Shown: in pieces, positions 1 to 9,390 of the stretch
Layout of the letters: the number at the start of each line of letters is the position of its first letter
Position numbering within the stretch: the stretch's first letter is position 1
From: Candidozyma auris
Taxonomy: Eukaryota; Ascomycota; Pichiomycetes; Serinales; Metschnikowiaceae
Direction of reading: 5' to 3'
DNA: 64,000 nucleotides
Assembly: GCF_003013715.1 (NCBI RefSeq)
Contig: NC_072813.1
Coordinates: 1,178,001 to 1,242,000, forward strand
Notes under the pieces: generated by a model
Told to the model about the DNA's origin: nothing
The model's input: the letters and a program-made list of their open reading frames with translations, nothing else
The model's database searches: none
Position numbers and translations under genes: made by a program

Positions 1-1258
1 TTAGCTCCTACAAAAGTTTCGATCTTCCTCGAAAGCTGAGTTCGATGAAGAGAATCTTCATGAGCCTGTGGTGATGTTTTTGTCCATGAAGAGTCTGTCA
101 AGCATGGCAATTGAACAAGACATCGTGAAGTGATTTGTGCGACCTAGGTATGCTCTTTGCTTTCTATAATAACCGAGATGATTTATGTTGAAATAGGCCT
201 CCATCATGGAAACAGATGCATCGCCTTGAAACCTTGAAACTCATCTAGCTCTTTTTACATGGCTCGTTGTGTGAAACAACGTCACTGATAAAAATCCAAT
301 ACTTCCACAAACATGTAGGCACTACTCTTCCAGTACACAAGGCAGCAGCAACTGTAAATGAGGGCTAACTTCCAGAAAGCTCGGAATTGCGTGTTTCGAA
401 CGTTCAGCACCTGAGATGATGTCAATCTCGACAGGATAAAGACATACAAGCAGACTTAAAACTCGGGTTATGTGCGAGATGGTTCGGTGCCCGTAACTCC
501 AACCTTAAAAATTTAAAATCGTGAAAACTCAATGAGGTAACCGCTTCACACGAGGACAGGAATAATATCCTCGGCCTCCTAATTATTTACAGAGTAACTC
601 TCCTCCCACTCCCTCTCTTGCTTGAAACCGTGTGAGTTGCTCATGTCCATATTCGAAGCACTAGCAGCAAACCCTGCAGCAGTTCAAAATCAGAGAGGCA
701 CGCGAGGCTGAAACGTTCCCTTTAGGATATGCCGAGTTTGGAGTATTTCCATCTACCAACAAACCAAGCTGATCGATCCTTGTAGCTCCTCGAGGCACCA
801 TGTGGCCTGGACAAAACGGCCGCCCTGCATTAGAATAGACGCTCCTACGGGTTTAGGGGCCCGTGTCTCGCTTCAAACCGCATCGAAACTCAAAACCATA
901 ACTCAAACCCACGCCGTCAAACGCATTTGGTTATGATGGCTCGCATAACAATACAGGCACCAAGCGATTTCATCAACTCATGAAGCGCTTGAAAAGCGCA
1001 AGTGATTCATAACCAAGTTCAGGAGGTCACTAGTGGAGTTGATACTCCGACACATTATGAATGCCCGCTATTTATCTCTCGGCTAGACAGCTGCAATTCA
1101 AAAGCGTCACCAGCAACACACATTCACAGACGCCAAGGTGTACTTTGGGCTTGCCTTATTCCGATTTCTATTTTTTTAAGGTTGCTGCTCTCGAAAAGGA
1201 AAGCAACGGAAAAAAAAAAAAATTAAAGTAAAAAGAGAAATAGATGCATGTGGTATTA
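1..1258. other. Intergenic, no gene seen
   Basis: No convincing reading frame, tRNA or repeat was found. The longest open stretch (74 codons ending near 1226) begins at GTG, not ATG, and resembles no family I know. This region lies beyond the 3' end of MNN10 and may hold its 3' UTR and flanking sequence of a gene to the left of the window. Confidence 0.6.
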
Positions 1259-2404
1259 CTATTTCCCTCCTTCTCGTAGATTTGGGATTGAAGCTATGAC
1301 TCTCGTTGCAAATGGCGTAGATTTTTTTTCGCTTCTACCATATCCTCCACCACTTTTGTAGCTTTCTGAAAGCGCTTTGTAATGCTCCATCTCTCCCCAG
1401 CAGTCTCTCCCAAATTCGCAGCCAGCCATATTAATAAGAAAATCACCGCGATGATAAAAATATTGTGGATCGTCAGCTTTGTCAGCACAAGCGCCGGGTG
1501 GAAAAGCATTAATGGTGCGTAACGGCACAAAGCCAACTCTCTCTCTAATCCATGGCTGGCTCTCGTAAAGTGTTTCCAAAGAGTCTTGTTCCTTATGCTC
1601 CCATTGCATGTGCATCTGCTCGTACATGGCGGGATCCCACCAAATATCTAGAAGCATATCGGTCCATTCTGATCTTCTCAAGAGGAACGAGCCCAAGTTG
1701 AACCCACCGCAATCTTGTGTAACAACCATATCGATGGGAGCCGTGTAATCCACAAGCGGCAAAGGCACTTTCAAGTTTATTGGGTTGAACGTATCCAAGG
1801 TGCGATAGGTGATGTTGTCCAATTTGTTTAGAAGATGCAGTTCCAAAGACTTGTGAGGTTCCATGATGTATGTGTGTAGATCTAGCCACCAAAACCATTC
1901 CGTATTAGGGAACTGTCTCATGGCTTGTTTCATCAAATCCACTTTTTCCCACAGCTCTCTCCACTCGTGTGAGTAGCGCTTTTTCAGCGTCATATCCTTG
2001 ATCGTGAGCCCGTAACCATGTCTTTTAGCATATGCCTTTTTATTTGCAATTGACGAACGCTCAACGGACCATTCCTGTGGTCCTTTCCATTTAAAAACAC
2101 CACCACCTTCATTGGCGGCTAGAATGATCACCACTTTTGGGTCACCATTGTGGAACAAATGTGGCACGTAAGGCATCAGGGTGAAGAAGGATAGGAACAA
2201 GAAGACAGCAGCACATAGCATGAACTTTTTGTGTGTCACAATCACGTCCAGGATGTCTTCTGCAATGCCGCTCAAGATCCTCTTTGGGCCCGATAGCCAC
2301 AGCTTTTTCTGCGGTTTGTAAGTGTTGTGATAGGTATCATCACCCACGGTGAACTCCACACGATCTTGTTCGTATCCACGGGTGTGCTCGAGCGGAAAGC
2401 TCAT
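1259..2404 (-). CDS. MNN10: Alpha-1,6-mannosyltransferase of the Golgi M-Pol II complex
   Basis: A type II membrane glycosyltransferase (GT34) that extends the alpha-1,6-mannose backbone of N-glycan outer chains in the cis-Golgi, with Mnn11 and Anp1 family partners. From the chosen ATG the protein has 381 residues, close to the yeast family length. It has a short basic cytosolic tail, one membrane segment at about residues 61-80, and a luminal domain with the family motifs ILAANEGGGV, EWFWWLDLHT (acidic metal/nucleotide-sugar site) and DCGGFNLGSFLLR. A second in-frame ATG lies 35 codons upstream (2509). I prefer the inner start because it gives a family-like cytosolic tail and the extra 35 residues look unstructured. 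MNN10 is read away from PEX10, which ends 626 bp upstream. Recognition is by family motifs, so MNN11-type paralogy is the main alternative. Confidence 0.9.
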   Translation of the reverse strand: MSFPLEHTRGYEQDRVEFTVGDDTYHNTYKPQKKLWLSGPKRILSGIAEDILDVIVTHKKFMLCAAVFLFLSFFTLMPYVPHLFHNGDPKVVIILAANEGGGVFKWKGPQEWSVERSSIANKKAYAKRHGYGLTIKDMTLKKRYSHEWRELWEKVDLMKQAMRQFPNTEWFWWLDLHTYIMEPHKSLELHLLNKLDNITYRTLDTFNPINLKVPLPLVDYTAPIDMVVTQDCGGFNLGSFLLRRSEWTDMLLDIWWDPAMYEQMHMQWEHKEQDSLETLYESQPWIRERVGFVPLRTINAFPPGACADKADDPQYFYHRGDFLINMAGCEFGRDCWGEMEHYKALSESYKSGGGYGRSEKKSTPFATRVIASIPNLREGGK

Positions 2405-3030
2405 TGCCAAGCGAGGATGTATGGAATTTAACTTTAGGTATTTTTGGCACGTTGATTTTCTCTTCTCGATATGTTGATGTTCACGAAACTGGGTGCAGGA
2501 AATTTGCATTGGAACAACCGGTCGATGGGTGAATCGGACTGCGAATGAGCTTAAAATGGACCTGAAAACGAAAAATTTGCGTAAATTTACAGTATTATAA
2601 GCAATAATCCATTTGTTTGTGCTGCCCTATGATTAGATTTCATCTTATGGCGGCTAAGCCTCCGTGTGGATACCTTCAAAGTGGCACCCTTGAGGCTGCA
2701 AAATAACGTCAAAGTGGCAACCTAGAGCTTGCAAGCTGAACATATCTGTTCTGGAACCGAGATCTCTAAAGTAAAAGGTCTTAGAATGCTACCTATGTGT
2801 TATATGGTTCAAGTTCTGCAAGACATGCCCATAAAATGATAAATTAGACTGTGTGGCAGGGTTCCTCAAAGTATGGTGTTATTAATATCTTTGGAAAAAA
2901 CCTTCTAATATCTGACACGCCGTGAAGAGCTGCCATATAATGATTATGGGGCATGAAGCATCGTCAGACCTTGGCGTCATGATGCTAACTAAACTATACT
3001 GTCGTTGGCTGTCGAAATCCATGAAGGTGT
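2405..3030. other. Intergenic between MNN10 and PEX10
   Basis: Contains the MNN10 promoter and the PEX10 3' flank. A GGCTGCAAAAT word (about 2694-2704) belongs to the recurring GGCTGCRAAA family described in the findings. No gene seen. Confidence 0.5.
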
Positions 3031-4085
3031 CTATCGCAATGGCAACAAGTTCTGCTCCAAACAAACCTGTCTGCATAAGGGACACTCCGGATGCTGGCGG
3101 GTCCAGTCAACAATACAGTCCCAGCAGAACATGTGGCCGCAATTGGCAGCGCAAGGATTCACCATTGGCGAAAGACAGAGCATGCAGCTTCTTGCACTCT
3201 CAGGAAGGTAGGGTAACTCGTTTGGGTTGCTCAAGTCAATATTGACTTTATCGTCGATATCATCATCAAAATGTTCTCTTAACGTCTCGAGCTGTTGCAA
3301 TTTGCGGAATGTATCGTACGAGTTGGCCTCCGCCCTATCCATATTTTTCTCTTCCTCTGTCTTGCTGTTCTCGTCGGAGTATTCTTTAAGTTTTATCAAT
3401 ACCTTAATGGCGAATTGAAGCAAGATAATCACTCCGAGCGCTGAATAATTGCCTGTTCTGGCAAGTTTCTTAGGGTCCTTGTTGTGGCCAAACACGTACC
3501 TAAGGCCAAATATACGCTTGGAAATCGAGTAAAAAGAGCCTTCAAAATAGAATATGGCCACATGAATGTTAATGATTGTATCAAGAAGCTTTGGGTACGA
3601 AGTAAGAATCTTTTTGTACCAACTCTCATCCTTGGATTCAACCGCACTGTGCCTTGCCTTGAGTTTTTTCACAATTCTTGTCACCACATACGGCAACAAC
3701 GCATACAGCAAAATAAAACCTAATCTGGGAATAAATCGAGGAAGCCTTCTTCCAGAGCGATTGACATACATGAGATCCACATACTCTTCACCTAGAGTTC
3801 TCGCACCAATCAATGTCGTGAGGAAGAAGTACAACAGTTTTGTCGCCACCCCGATTTCTTCCGGGTGCATGTTGACGAATTTCTGTCCCTTGAATATATG
3901 TAACGCATCCGTAACTTGTGCTCTGAGCAGGTTCTCGAAATAACTATCCTTTTGGTTTGCTCTGACTGGATTTAGTTAGTACCCCACACTATGAAAATTG
4001 GCAACACGGTTTACTTAAAGCAAATTAACATACCTATTGTGGCCGCATCTGCAAACGGCAAAGCATTTTCGTTGGCTTTAGACAT
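3031..4085 (-). CDS. PEX10: Peroxin-10, RING-type E3 ubiquitin ligase (two exons)
   Basis: A peroxisomal membrane RING ligase that acts with Pex2 and Pex12 to ubiquitinate the import receptor Pex5 for recycling or degradation. The protein is spliced: exon 1 is 4085-4034 and exon 2 is 3965-3031, giving 328 residues. Exon 1 supplies 17 codons and the junction reads FADAATI-V-RANQKDSYFE, which continues into FKGQKFVNMHPEEI, the conserved Pex10 N-terminus. Unspliced, the longest frame would start at the internal Met of MHPEEI and lose this region. The C-terminus carries a C3HC4 RING with CMLCLSPMVNPC, CGHMFCWDC and CPLC cores (about residues 270-310). Hydrophobic segments in the middle fit the Pex2/10/12 membrane domain. 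RAD30 lies upstream on the same strand. Confidence 0.93.
3966..4033 (-). other. PEX10: PEX10 intron (68 nt)
   Basis: On the minus strand it begins GTATGT, contains a perfect TACTAAC branch site and ends ATCCAG. Removing it restores the conserved Pex10 N-terminus in frame (phase 1). Confidence 0.92.
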
Positions 4086-4404
4086 AACGGGAAGCGAAGT
4101 AGATCAACGTCGAGATGTCAGTTTCGAGAGAAGAATATATCAACTTAGTCCGAGGTCTTTGGCAAAGTGTACTGCAGATGGCAGAGACGACCTGGGGAAG
4201 GCCCTGAGGAAGACAGAACGAAAGAAGGAAGAAAGATTGAAATCTAAAGGAAAGAAAAAAAACGTTTTGCCATTGGAGAAAATTCAAGCGGAATATTCCT
4301 GAAATTTTTCTTCCTTTCTGTTTCATCGGCTTTGTCACTACGTGGAGTGGGTGGGAATGGCTGCGAAAAGGTACCAGTACCAGCAGCCAATACGAATAAA
4401 TATA
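4086..4404. other. PEX10-RAD30 spacer with a short plus-strand ORF
   Basis: This 319-bp spacer holds the PEX10 promoter. On the plus strand a 30-codon ORF from ATG 4115 to 4207 begins only 29 bp from the PEX10 start, and a lysine-rich frame in another phase stays open to 4302. Neither could be assigned. One copy of the AATGGCTGCGAAAA element lies at 4356-4369. Confidence 0.4.
4356..4369 (+). promoter_or_regulatory. AATGGCTGCGAAAA element upstream of PEX10
   Basis: Exact 14-mer shared with copies at 33919 and 40634. It lies 271 bp upstream of the PEX10 ATG, on the opposite strand. The function is inferred only from recurrence. Confidence 0.4.
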
Positions 4405-6699
4405 TTAAAAGGGCAAACGAGTTTGTCCTTTATCAAGCTTTTGTTTCTTGTTTCCTCGAGGCTTGGATTTTTTGGGTGACGTCAGCGAGGATCTCGTGCC
4501 TGTCTTGGGAGGTTTTACTGGACTGGCACCGCCGTTGAGTTTCAGTGATAGATCAAGGGCAACATGATAGTCTTTGTGTTCAAAAACATCTTGCACCGGG
4601 ATGTTGCAAAGCGAGCAATATTGCTTCTTTATGAGTTCTTTCAAAAGAGAATCGGTCTGTTTTGGTTTTGATGCTGCTTCCGGTGATTTGGATCGCGAAG
4701 GTAGACTCACCAGATTTTTCGTATCAATTTGAACGGCGACTGGAGAAGGACTTGACAGCTCAAACTCACTAAAAAGCTTCTTCACATACTCCTTATCTTC
4801 CTTAAATTGAGCCACTGGCTTAGCCGGTTTGATCTCCTTCGGTTCAGGCTGTTTAGTGGCTTCGTTGTGGTAATCCTCAAAAAGCTTCCTCACGTAAGAC
4901 AAATCCTGCTTGTGCTTTGGTTTTGTTTGTGGCTCACTATATTTTGGTGGACTTTTACGCTCATACTCTTGCGCTTTTTCAAATGCTAGCTTTATTGCCT
5001 CTTGTGTAGAGATCTCCGCATTGTCAGACCCTGCGCCATAGGAATCAATAAGGTTTGCGTCGGACGTTTTCACAAAGTTTGTGATAACAAGGCCCATGTT
5101 TGCAAGGGATGGGATATCAATCTTGGAGAGATCATGCTTGTCGTTGAGTCTAAGCTCTTTGAAATTGATATCGGGGTTCATATCCGCAGCCTTGGTGCCA
5201 TCTAAGAGCTCAGCAAGTAGCTTGAAACCAGTTGCTTCCAAAGCATGCCGAAGCCTATCTAGAGATTTCAACACAGGAAACAGCGTCTGTCTAGAATGCT
5301 TCAGCCACAGCTGGGTAGTAATTTGAACGCTAACGGTACGGGGCCTGTAGATATACCTTTTGTTCTTGTCCTCTCCTGTTTGCAGCATAGAGAGGTTCAT
5401 GTTCTCGTCGTCAAGCTCAATGAGTCGACCATACAAGTCACCAATGTAAACTTTGATCCAGTCGTAAGCGTCAGCCATGGTCTTGACCGGTCTTCGAGGA
5501 AGAAAATTTTTACGAGACATCATTGACTTCACCACTGTTCGAGGCTTCATCTCCTGCTTGTTGATACCTCTCACCAATTCGTAGACTTTTTCCATGAGCA
5601 GTTCGTCCGAAGGCATCATCTTTTTGATTTCGTCCAAAGTGTAATTATCTCGTATATATGTGATAGAGTTCTGCTCTGGAGGCACACCGAGCTTCTCCAC
5701 GATGACTTCTCCAGCCTTACCACCCATAAGTGTAAAATCTGCAAGTTCGAAATTCTTGAGGAAATTGTAGATCAGCGATGGCCGTATAACTGTCTGGAAA
5801 TCCGGCTTGTTGAACCCGCCCGCGAGCTTAGCTATAGTCTTTGTATTCGAGAGTCCACCAGAAGTGGTGAATGATAATTCGTCATACACGCATTTTCGGA
5901 TTCGGTACAAATGCATGCTTCCTATCAACATGAAAAGATCATCCCAGTCGGCTATGTTCGGAGGGATTCTGCAATTGTCTCTTTTGGAGGAACCCTGAGA
6001 GTGTTGATCCAATTCTGCTACTTTTGCTTCATCTTCTGTCTCATATATTCGGCCAGTCCAGCTGAGCCCGTCGTAGCCTGGATCGTCAGCGCCAGGGACC
6101 TGCGGTAGCTTCTCTGAGGAGTTTGCAGGTTTCTCAAATACACTGTCCAAAACAGGGAATCGTTTCCTGGCCTCCCCAAGTACCAACCTGGACATGTCAA
6201 GGTAACACTCATCCACACTGGCCTTTTCTGCAGAGTCACACTCTCGCAGCATCACCTTGAAGATCTTTCTCAGCTCCCTTCTATATGGGTCCAACGACAC
6301 TTTGTGGATTCCCTGATCCGGTGCTTCCTTCAAATACTGCCAATGCGTATCTCCCTTCTTAAATACAGCAGCGTGGCCAACTACGAGTCCAGGGCATTTC
6401 TCCAACGCTGACTGGAGAGTGTCCATACGTCCAATGCCATACTTCCTAGCGGCGTACGAAACCGCAATCAACGATTGCCACTGGGCACATACCACAGGGT
6501 CGTCAATAGATTTGCCCAAACGTAGCTGTTCACATTGAGCATAGAAGGCGTTCAAGTCCACATGGGCAATGACTGCTAAGGGCAGCTTGTAGGCCAGCAG
6601 AACGTCCTGGAGGATGTGTAGATCGTTTAAGGTGAATTTCAGCGGCAGCGGTGAAGCATTGAGCTTGGCTGGCGGGATTGAAGGGTCGAGAATTGACAT
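4405..6699 (-). CDS. RAD30: DNA polymerase eta (Y-family translesion polymerase)
   Basis: A translesion polymerase that copies past UV-induced pyrimidine dimers at stalled forks in the nucleus. The chosen ATG gives 764 residues. The open frame runs 72 codons further upstream, but only to a TTG, so that part is not used. The catalytic acids are visible in AHVDLNAFYAQCE (Asp48) and SVDECYLDMS (Asp163, Glu164). The finger, palm, thumb and little-finger regions follow. A C-terminal ubiquitin-binding zinc finger is seen in YCSLCNIPVQDVFEHKDYH (C-x2-C...H-x3-H). A basic NLS-like stretch follows, and the last residues, GQTRLPF, could be a degenerate PCNA-binding (PIP) motif; this last point is a guess. 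Confidence 0.94.
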   Translation of the reverse strand: MSILDPSIPPAKLNASPLPLKFTLNDLHILQDVLLAYKLPLAVIAHVDLNAFYAQCEQLRLGKSIDDPVVCAQWQSLIAVSYAARKYGIGRMDTLQSALEKCPGLVVGHAAVFKKGDTHWQYLKEAPDQGIHKVSLDPYRRELRKIFKVMLRECDSAEKASVDECYLDMSRLVLGEARKRFPVLDSVFEKPANSSEKLPQVPGADDPGYDGLSWTGRIYETEDEAKVAELDQHSQGSSKRDNCRIPPNIADWDDLFMLIGSMHLYRIRKCVYDELSFTTSGGLSNTKTIAKLAGGFNKPDFQTVIRPSLIYNFLKNFELADFTLMGGKAGEVIVEKLGVPPEQNSITYIRDNYTLDEIKKMMPSDELLMEKVYELVRGINKQEMKPRTVVKSMMSRKNFLPRRPVKTMADAYDWIKVYIGDLYGRLIELDDENMNLSMLQTGEDKNKRYIYRPRTVSVQITTQLWLKHSRQTLFPVLKSLDRLRHALEATGFKLLAELLDGTKAADMNPDINFKELRLNDKHDLSKIDIPSLANMGLVITNFVKTSDANLIDSYGAGSDNAEISTQEAIKLAFEKAQEYERKSPPKYSEPQTKPKHKQDLSYVRKLFEDYHNEATKQPEPKEIKPAKPVAQFKEDKEYVKKLFSEFELSSPSPVAVQIDTKNLVSLPSRSKSPEAASKPKQTDSLLKELIKKQYCSLCNIPVQDVFEHKDYHVALDLSLKLNGGASPVKPPKTGTRSSLTSPKKSKPRGNKKQKLDKGQTRLPF

Positions 6700-6977
6700 A
6701 TCATGAAGGGAGTAGCGAATGGGTGAAGTTGTACTTTCTTGGTAAAGTAGAAAGGACGTGATGATAAGGATGTGTCTTGGGTGCGAAAGTTGCGATGTGC
6801 TAATAAGTTCAGAGCGATGATTGAGACTCAAAAAATTGATTGATGATAGAAAAGCGTAGACGGACTTATATAAAGCTGTTAGGTAATATATTAGAGTTAT
6901 GTATCTTTCATACAAAAAGAGAACGCACTCCCTTATGCCGGATATGACTCATATTGACTCGAAATGTTTCCAGAAAA

Positions 6978-7049
6978 GCTCGTATGGCGCAGTGGTAGCG
7001 CAGCAGATTGCAAATCTGTTGGTCCTTAGTTCGAACCTGAGTGCGAGCT
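6978..7049 (+). tRNA. tRNA-Cys(GCA)
   Basis: The sequence folds as a 72-nt cloverleaf. The acceptor stem pairs GCTCGTA with TGCGAGC, with discriminator T (U73, typical for tRNA-Cys). The A box is TGGCGCAGTGGTAGCGCA and the B box is AGTTCGAACCT. The anticodon loop TTGCAAA carries GCA, so the tRNA reads Cys codons. There is no intron. It sits about 280 bp upstream of the RAD30 ATG on the opposite strand. Confidence 0.96.
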
Positions 7050-7050
7050 C

Positions 7051-7057
7051 TTTTTTT
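7051..7057 (+). terminator. RNA polymerase III T7 terminator of tRNA-Cys
   Basis: A run of seven T begins two bases after the tRNA discriminator base, the standard Pol III stop signal. Confidence 0.9.
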
Positions 7058-7149
7058 GCTCACTCAAGTGTACTTTTTGTAGCGATGGAATATTAAACAA
7101 CTAAATGCTTTATATTTGCATATATTGATTCTGATTTTATAGGTCTATA

Positions 7150-8712
7150 TTACATATCGTACACTTCTTCAAAGACTTGCACCTGATGAAGCTTGCCCCA
7201 CTTCTTCACTGTGTTTATGAGCGAAGAAGGGCCACACACCACAATCCACTTGTTCCTAGGTTCATCAGTTTCTCTAAATTGGCTGAAAATTTCGTCAAAG
7301 AGGGGCCTGCCCCTTTTGAAGTTTACAACATCTTGCAGCTTTTTGGACTCATCAGCAAACGGGTTGGTAGAGTCTGTTTCTTCCAAGTTCAACGACTCGA
7401 GCTCCAAGTCATCACCTTTGGAGTTCAAGAGGCCATAGTCTTCCTCACTGCCGTTGTTAACAAACATGGTTGAGCTCAGCTCCCCTTTCGTAACAAAAAC
7501 GTCGACTGGATGAGAAATGCCAAGCTCAGAAAGCACAAATGTGTCGCTGGCGTTACGAACACACCACGTCATATTCGCAAGCACTGAAGAATTCTTTTTA
7601 AAGTATCTGTACACTGGCACTCCCAAGGAAATACCTGAGCCCCCGCAAATGACATGCACGTTGTCTGCGGTATCAAACAAAGGAGGCGGAACCAGTGAGT
7701 AGGGACTTGTCATTGAGTACTCTAGCGACAGGAATATCTCGAACCTAAGCCCTTTTTTGACTACCAAATCGACCGTAGAGTCATTTGGCAAAGAACAGAT
7801 CGAGAAAGGATGCGAGGGCCATACCCAGTAGCGCCAATTTGTGAGGCGCCACGAGAAACGCAAATGTGAACCCGGGACCCATTCTACTGGGTAATTGGGC
7901 GGTTTCTGGAGCCTGACCAAGCGCAACAGAGATTCCTCGGTATCAAAAATGGTGACCTTCTCGAGCTTGAATGTGTAACGAATGCGTAGGAAGATCTGAA
8001 TGCCATAAAGCAAGAAAGCCAACACCAAAATATCCGTCACACCTGGTCTCGCGTGCCAAAGCATAAACCCGGTGAATGCAAACACAGTGACATTGTGCCA
8101 AATGTAGAACAATCCGTAGATCTTGCGGCGCACCGGTCTCAATGACACTACCAACAACACTAGCGTCATCCAAAAGGGCACCACTCCGAGAAAGTTTCTC
8201 CAAGCCAACGTGCGGTTCCAGAACCTGTGCTCTATTAACCACTTGACAGAATAACCAATTCCATGAGCGACAACGGCCACAAGGATCAATCGCAGAAGCC
8301 ACTTGTGCAAGCCAAGATGCTGCAAGTACGAGGCGTGGGGCCCGAGGAAAGCCGGACGAAGCGCCAAAACGGCGTCTAATGGAACTAGACAGTATGCTAG
8401 CCTTCCGAGACGTTTGAGCACCATCGAATACGTCGTGGAAAGATTATGAACGTTCATAAACAAGAGAACGGTGAAAATTAGGATCCAAACGATAACGTGG
8501 ATGGCCAAGTGGCCGAAGGCAGCTGCTCGAAGGAACCCAGTGGGCGTTCTGGCCTGCTTGTTCCACTTTCTTAAATAGAGGTAGCGAGCCACAGACACGT
8601 AGGCGGCATAGACGAGGGAGAGGCCAAGGATTATGTAGCCGTACTTGACATTGACAAAATGGCTTCCGCCGTGGCCGTGGCCGTGGCCAGCATGCCGAAC
8701 TCCGAGGTCCAT
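7150..8712 (-). CDS. AIM14: Ferric reductase/NADPH oxidase-like membrane protein
   Basis: A 520-residue member of the FRE/NOX superfamily. Length, the His-rich N-terminus (HAGHGHGHGG) and sequence fit Aim14/Yno1, the yeast ER NADPH oxidase that makes superoxide. Several membrane segments span about residues 22-240. Two haem-ligand pairs have the family spacing H-x13-H: His136/His150 and His206/His220. An FAD motif HPFSIC is at 301-306, an NADPH-binding GGSGIS at 357-362, and a C-terminal VVCGPSSL. The ATG at 8712 is the only Met upstream of the first membrane segment. A cluster of CACGTG/CACATG boxes lies 72-140 bp upstream. A plasma-membrane ferric reductase is the alternative role. Confidence 0.85.
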   Translation of the reverse strand: MDLGVRHAGHGHGHGGSHFVNVKYGYIILGLSLVYAAYVSVARYLYLRKWNKQARTPTGFLRAAAFGHLAIHVIVWILIFTVLLFMNVHNLSTTYSMVLKRLGRLAYCLVPLDAVLALRPAFLGPHASYLQHLGLHKWLLRLILVAVVAHGIGYSVKWLIEHRFWNRTLAWRNFLGVVPFWMTLVLLVVSLRPVRRKIYGLFYIWHNVTVFAFTGFMLWHARPGVTDILVLAFLLYGIQIFLRIRYTFKLEKVTIFDTEESLLRLVRLQKPPNYPVEWVPGSHLRFSWRLTNWRYWVWPSHPFSICSLPNDSTVDLVVKKGLRFEIFLSLEYSMTSPYSLVPPPLFDTADNVHVICGGSGISLGVPVYRYFKKNSSVLANMTWCVRNASDTFVLSELGISHPVDVFVTKGELSSTMFVNNGSEEDYGLLNSKGDDLELESLNLEETDSTNPFADESKKLQDVVNFKRGRPLFDEIFSQFRETDEPRNKWIVVCGPSSLINTVKKWGKLHQVQVFEEVYDM

Positions 8713-8783
8713 GATAGGTGGGAAGGGCGTAGTGTGAGATGAAACAGTAAATCCACGTAGTGGAGTGAGGATGAGAGACTAGA

Positions 8784-8852
8784 CACGTGATATAGCACAT
8801 GATCAGAGCGCACATGATACAAATCACATGACATGAACTTCTTAATCACGTG
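8784..8852. promoter_or_regulatory. E-box cluster upstream of AIM14
   Basis: CACGTG occurs at 8784-8789 and 8847-8852, and CACATG at 8796, 8811 and 8825. Five E-box-like sites in 69 bp suggest a bHLH (Cbf1-type) regulated promoter. Binding is inferred, not shown. Confidence 0.5.
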
Positions 8853-9336
8853 ACGTGCTTCGCCACCGATGAGGTCAGTGCGTGGACAAGATCGACCGCC
8901 CCGCCTGCAGATAGATGCACAAATGACATTTCAAAGTACCCCTAATCTTGGTGAAATCCTATGGTCTTCATTGCATTTTTTTCTCACCCCGAGGTGGCCA
9001 CCCCGTGGTACTCTCTATGTACAGATAAGTAATCTAAGCAGCCCCTGAATCCGGCACTAGCCACGTTCATTCGCAGGAATGTGCATGGACTGCGTGGTGC
9101 ATATGCAGGTGTGGCGAATGCGGTTCCTTCTCAGCATAAAGCAGTCACGAATGCAAAATGCAAACGTCTTCAAGCGCTTCTTACCTTTATTCCTTTTTTT
9201 AAAGACCAAGCCACATTCTCCAGGAAAATATGTCGCATCCATGACATTGCCACACAGTAGAGCGAAGCTTTGATACGCATCGAGTGCTTCACGGCACCTT
9301 TTGCCAAATTGGGCAGCTCGGCCAAGGGAAAGGAAT

Positions 9337-9390
9337 GGAGGAGAAGAGTGGAGGAGAACATTTGGAGGAGAACATTTGGAGGAGAACACC
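9337..9390 (+). repeat. 14-bp minisatellite, about 4 units
   Basis: Unit GGAGGAGAACATTT occurs exactly at 9350-9363 and 9364-9377. It is flanked by a variant unit at 9337-9349 and a partial unit at 9378-9390. Confidence 0.85.

Noticed and set aside
6700..6915. In-frame upstream extension of RAD30
   Set aside because: Starts at TTG, not ATG, and the extra residues are unlike polymerase eta; the inner ATG fits the family.
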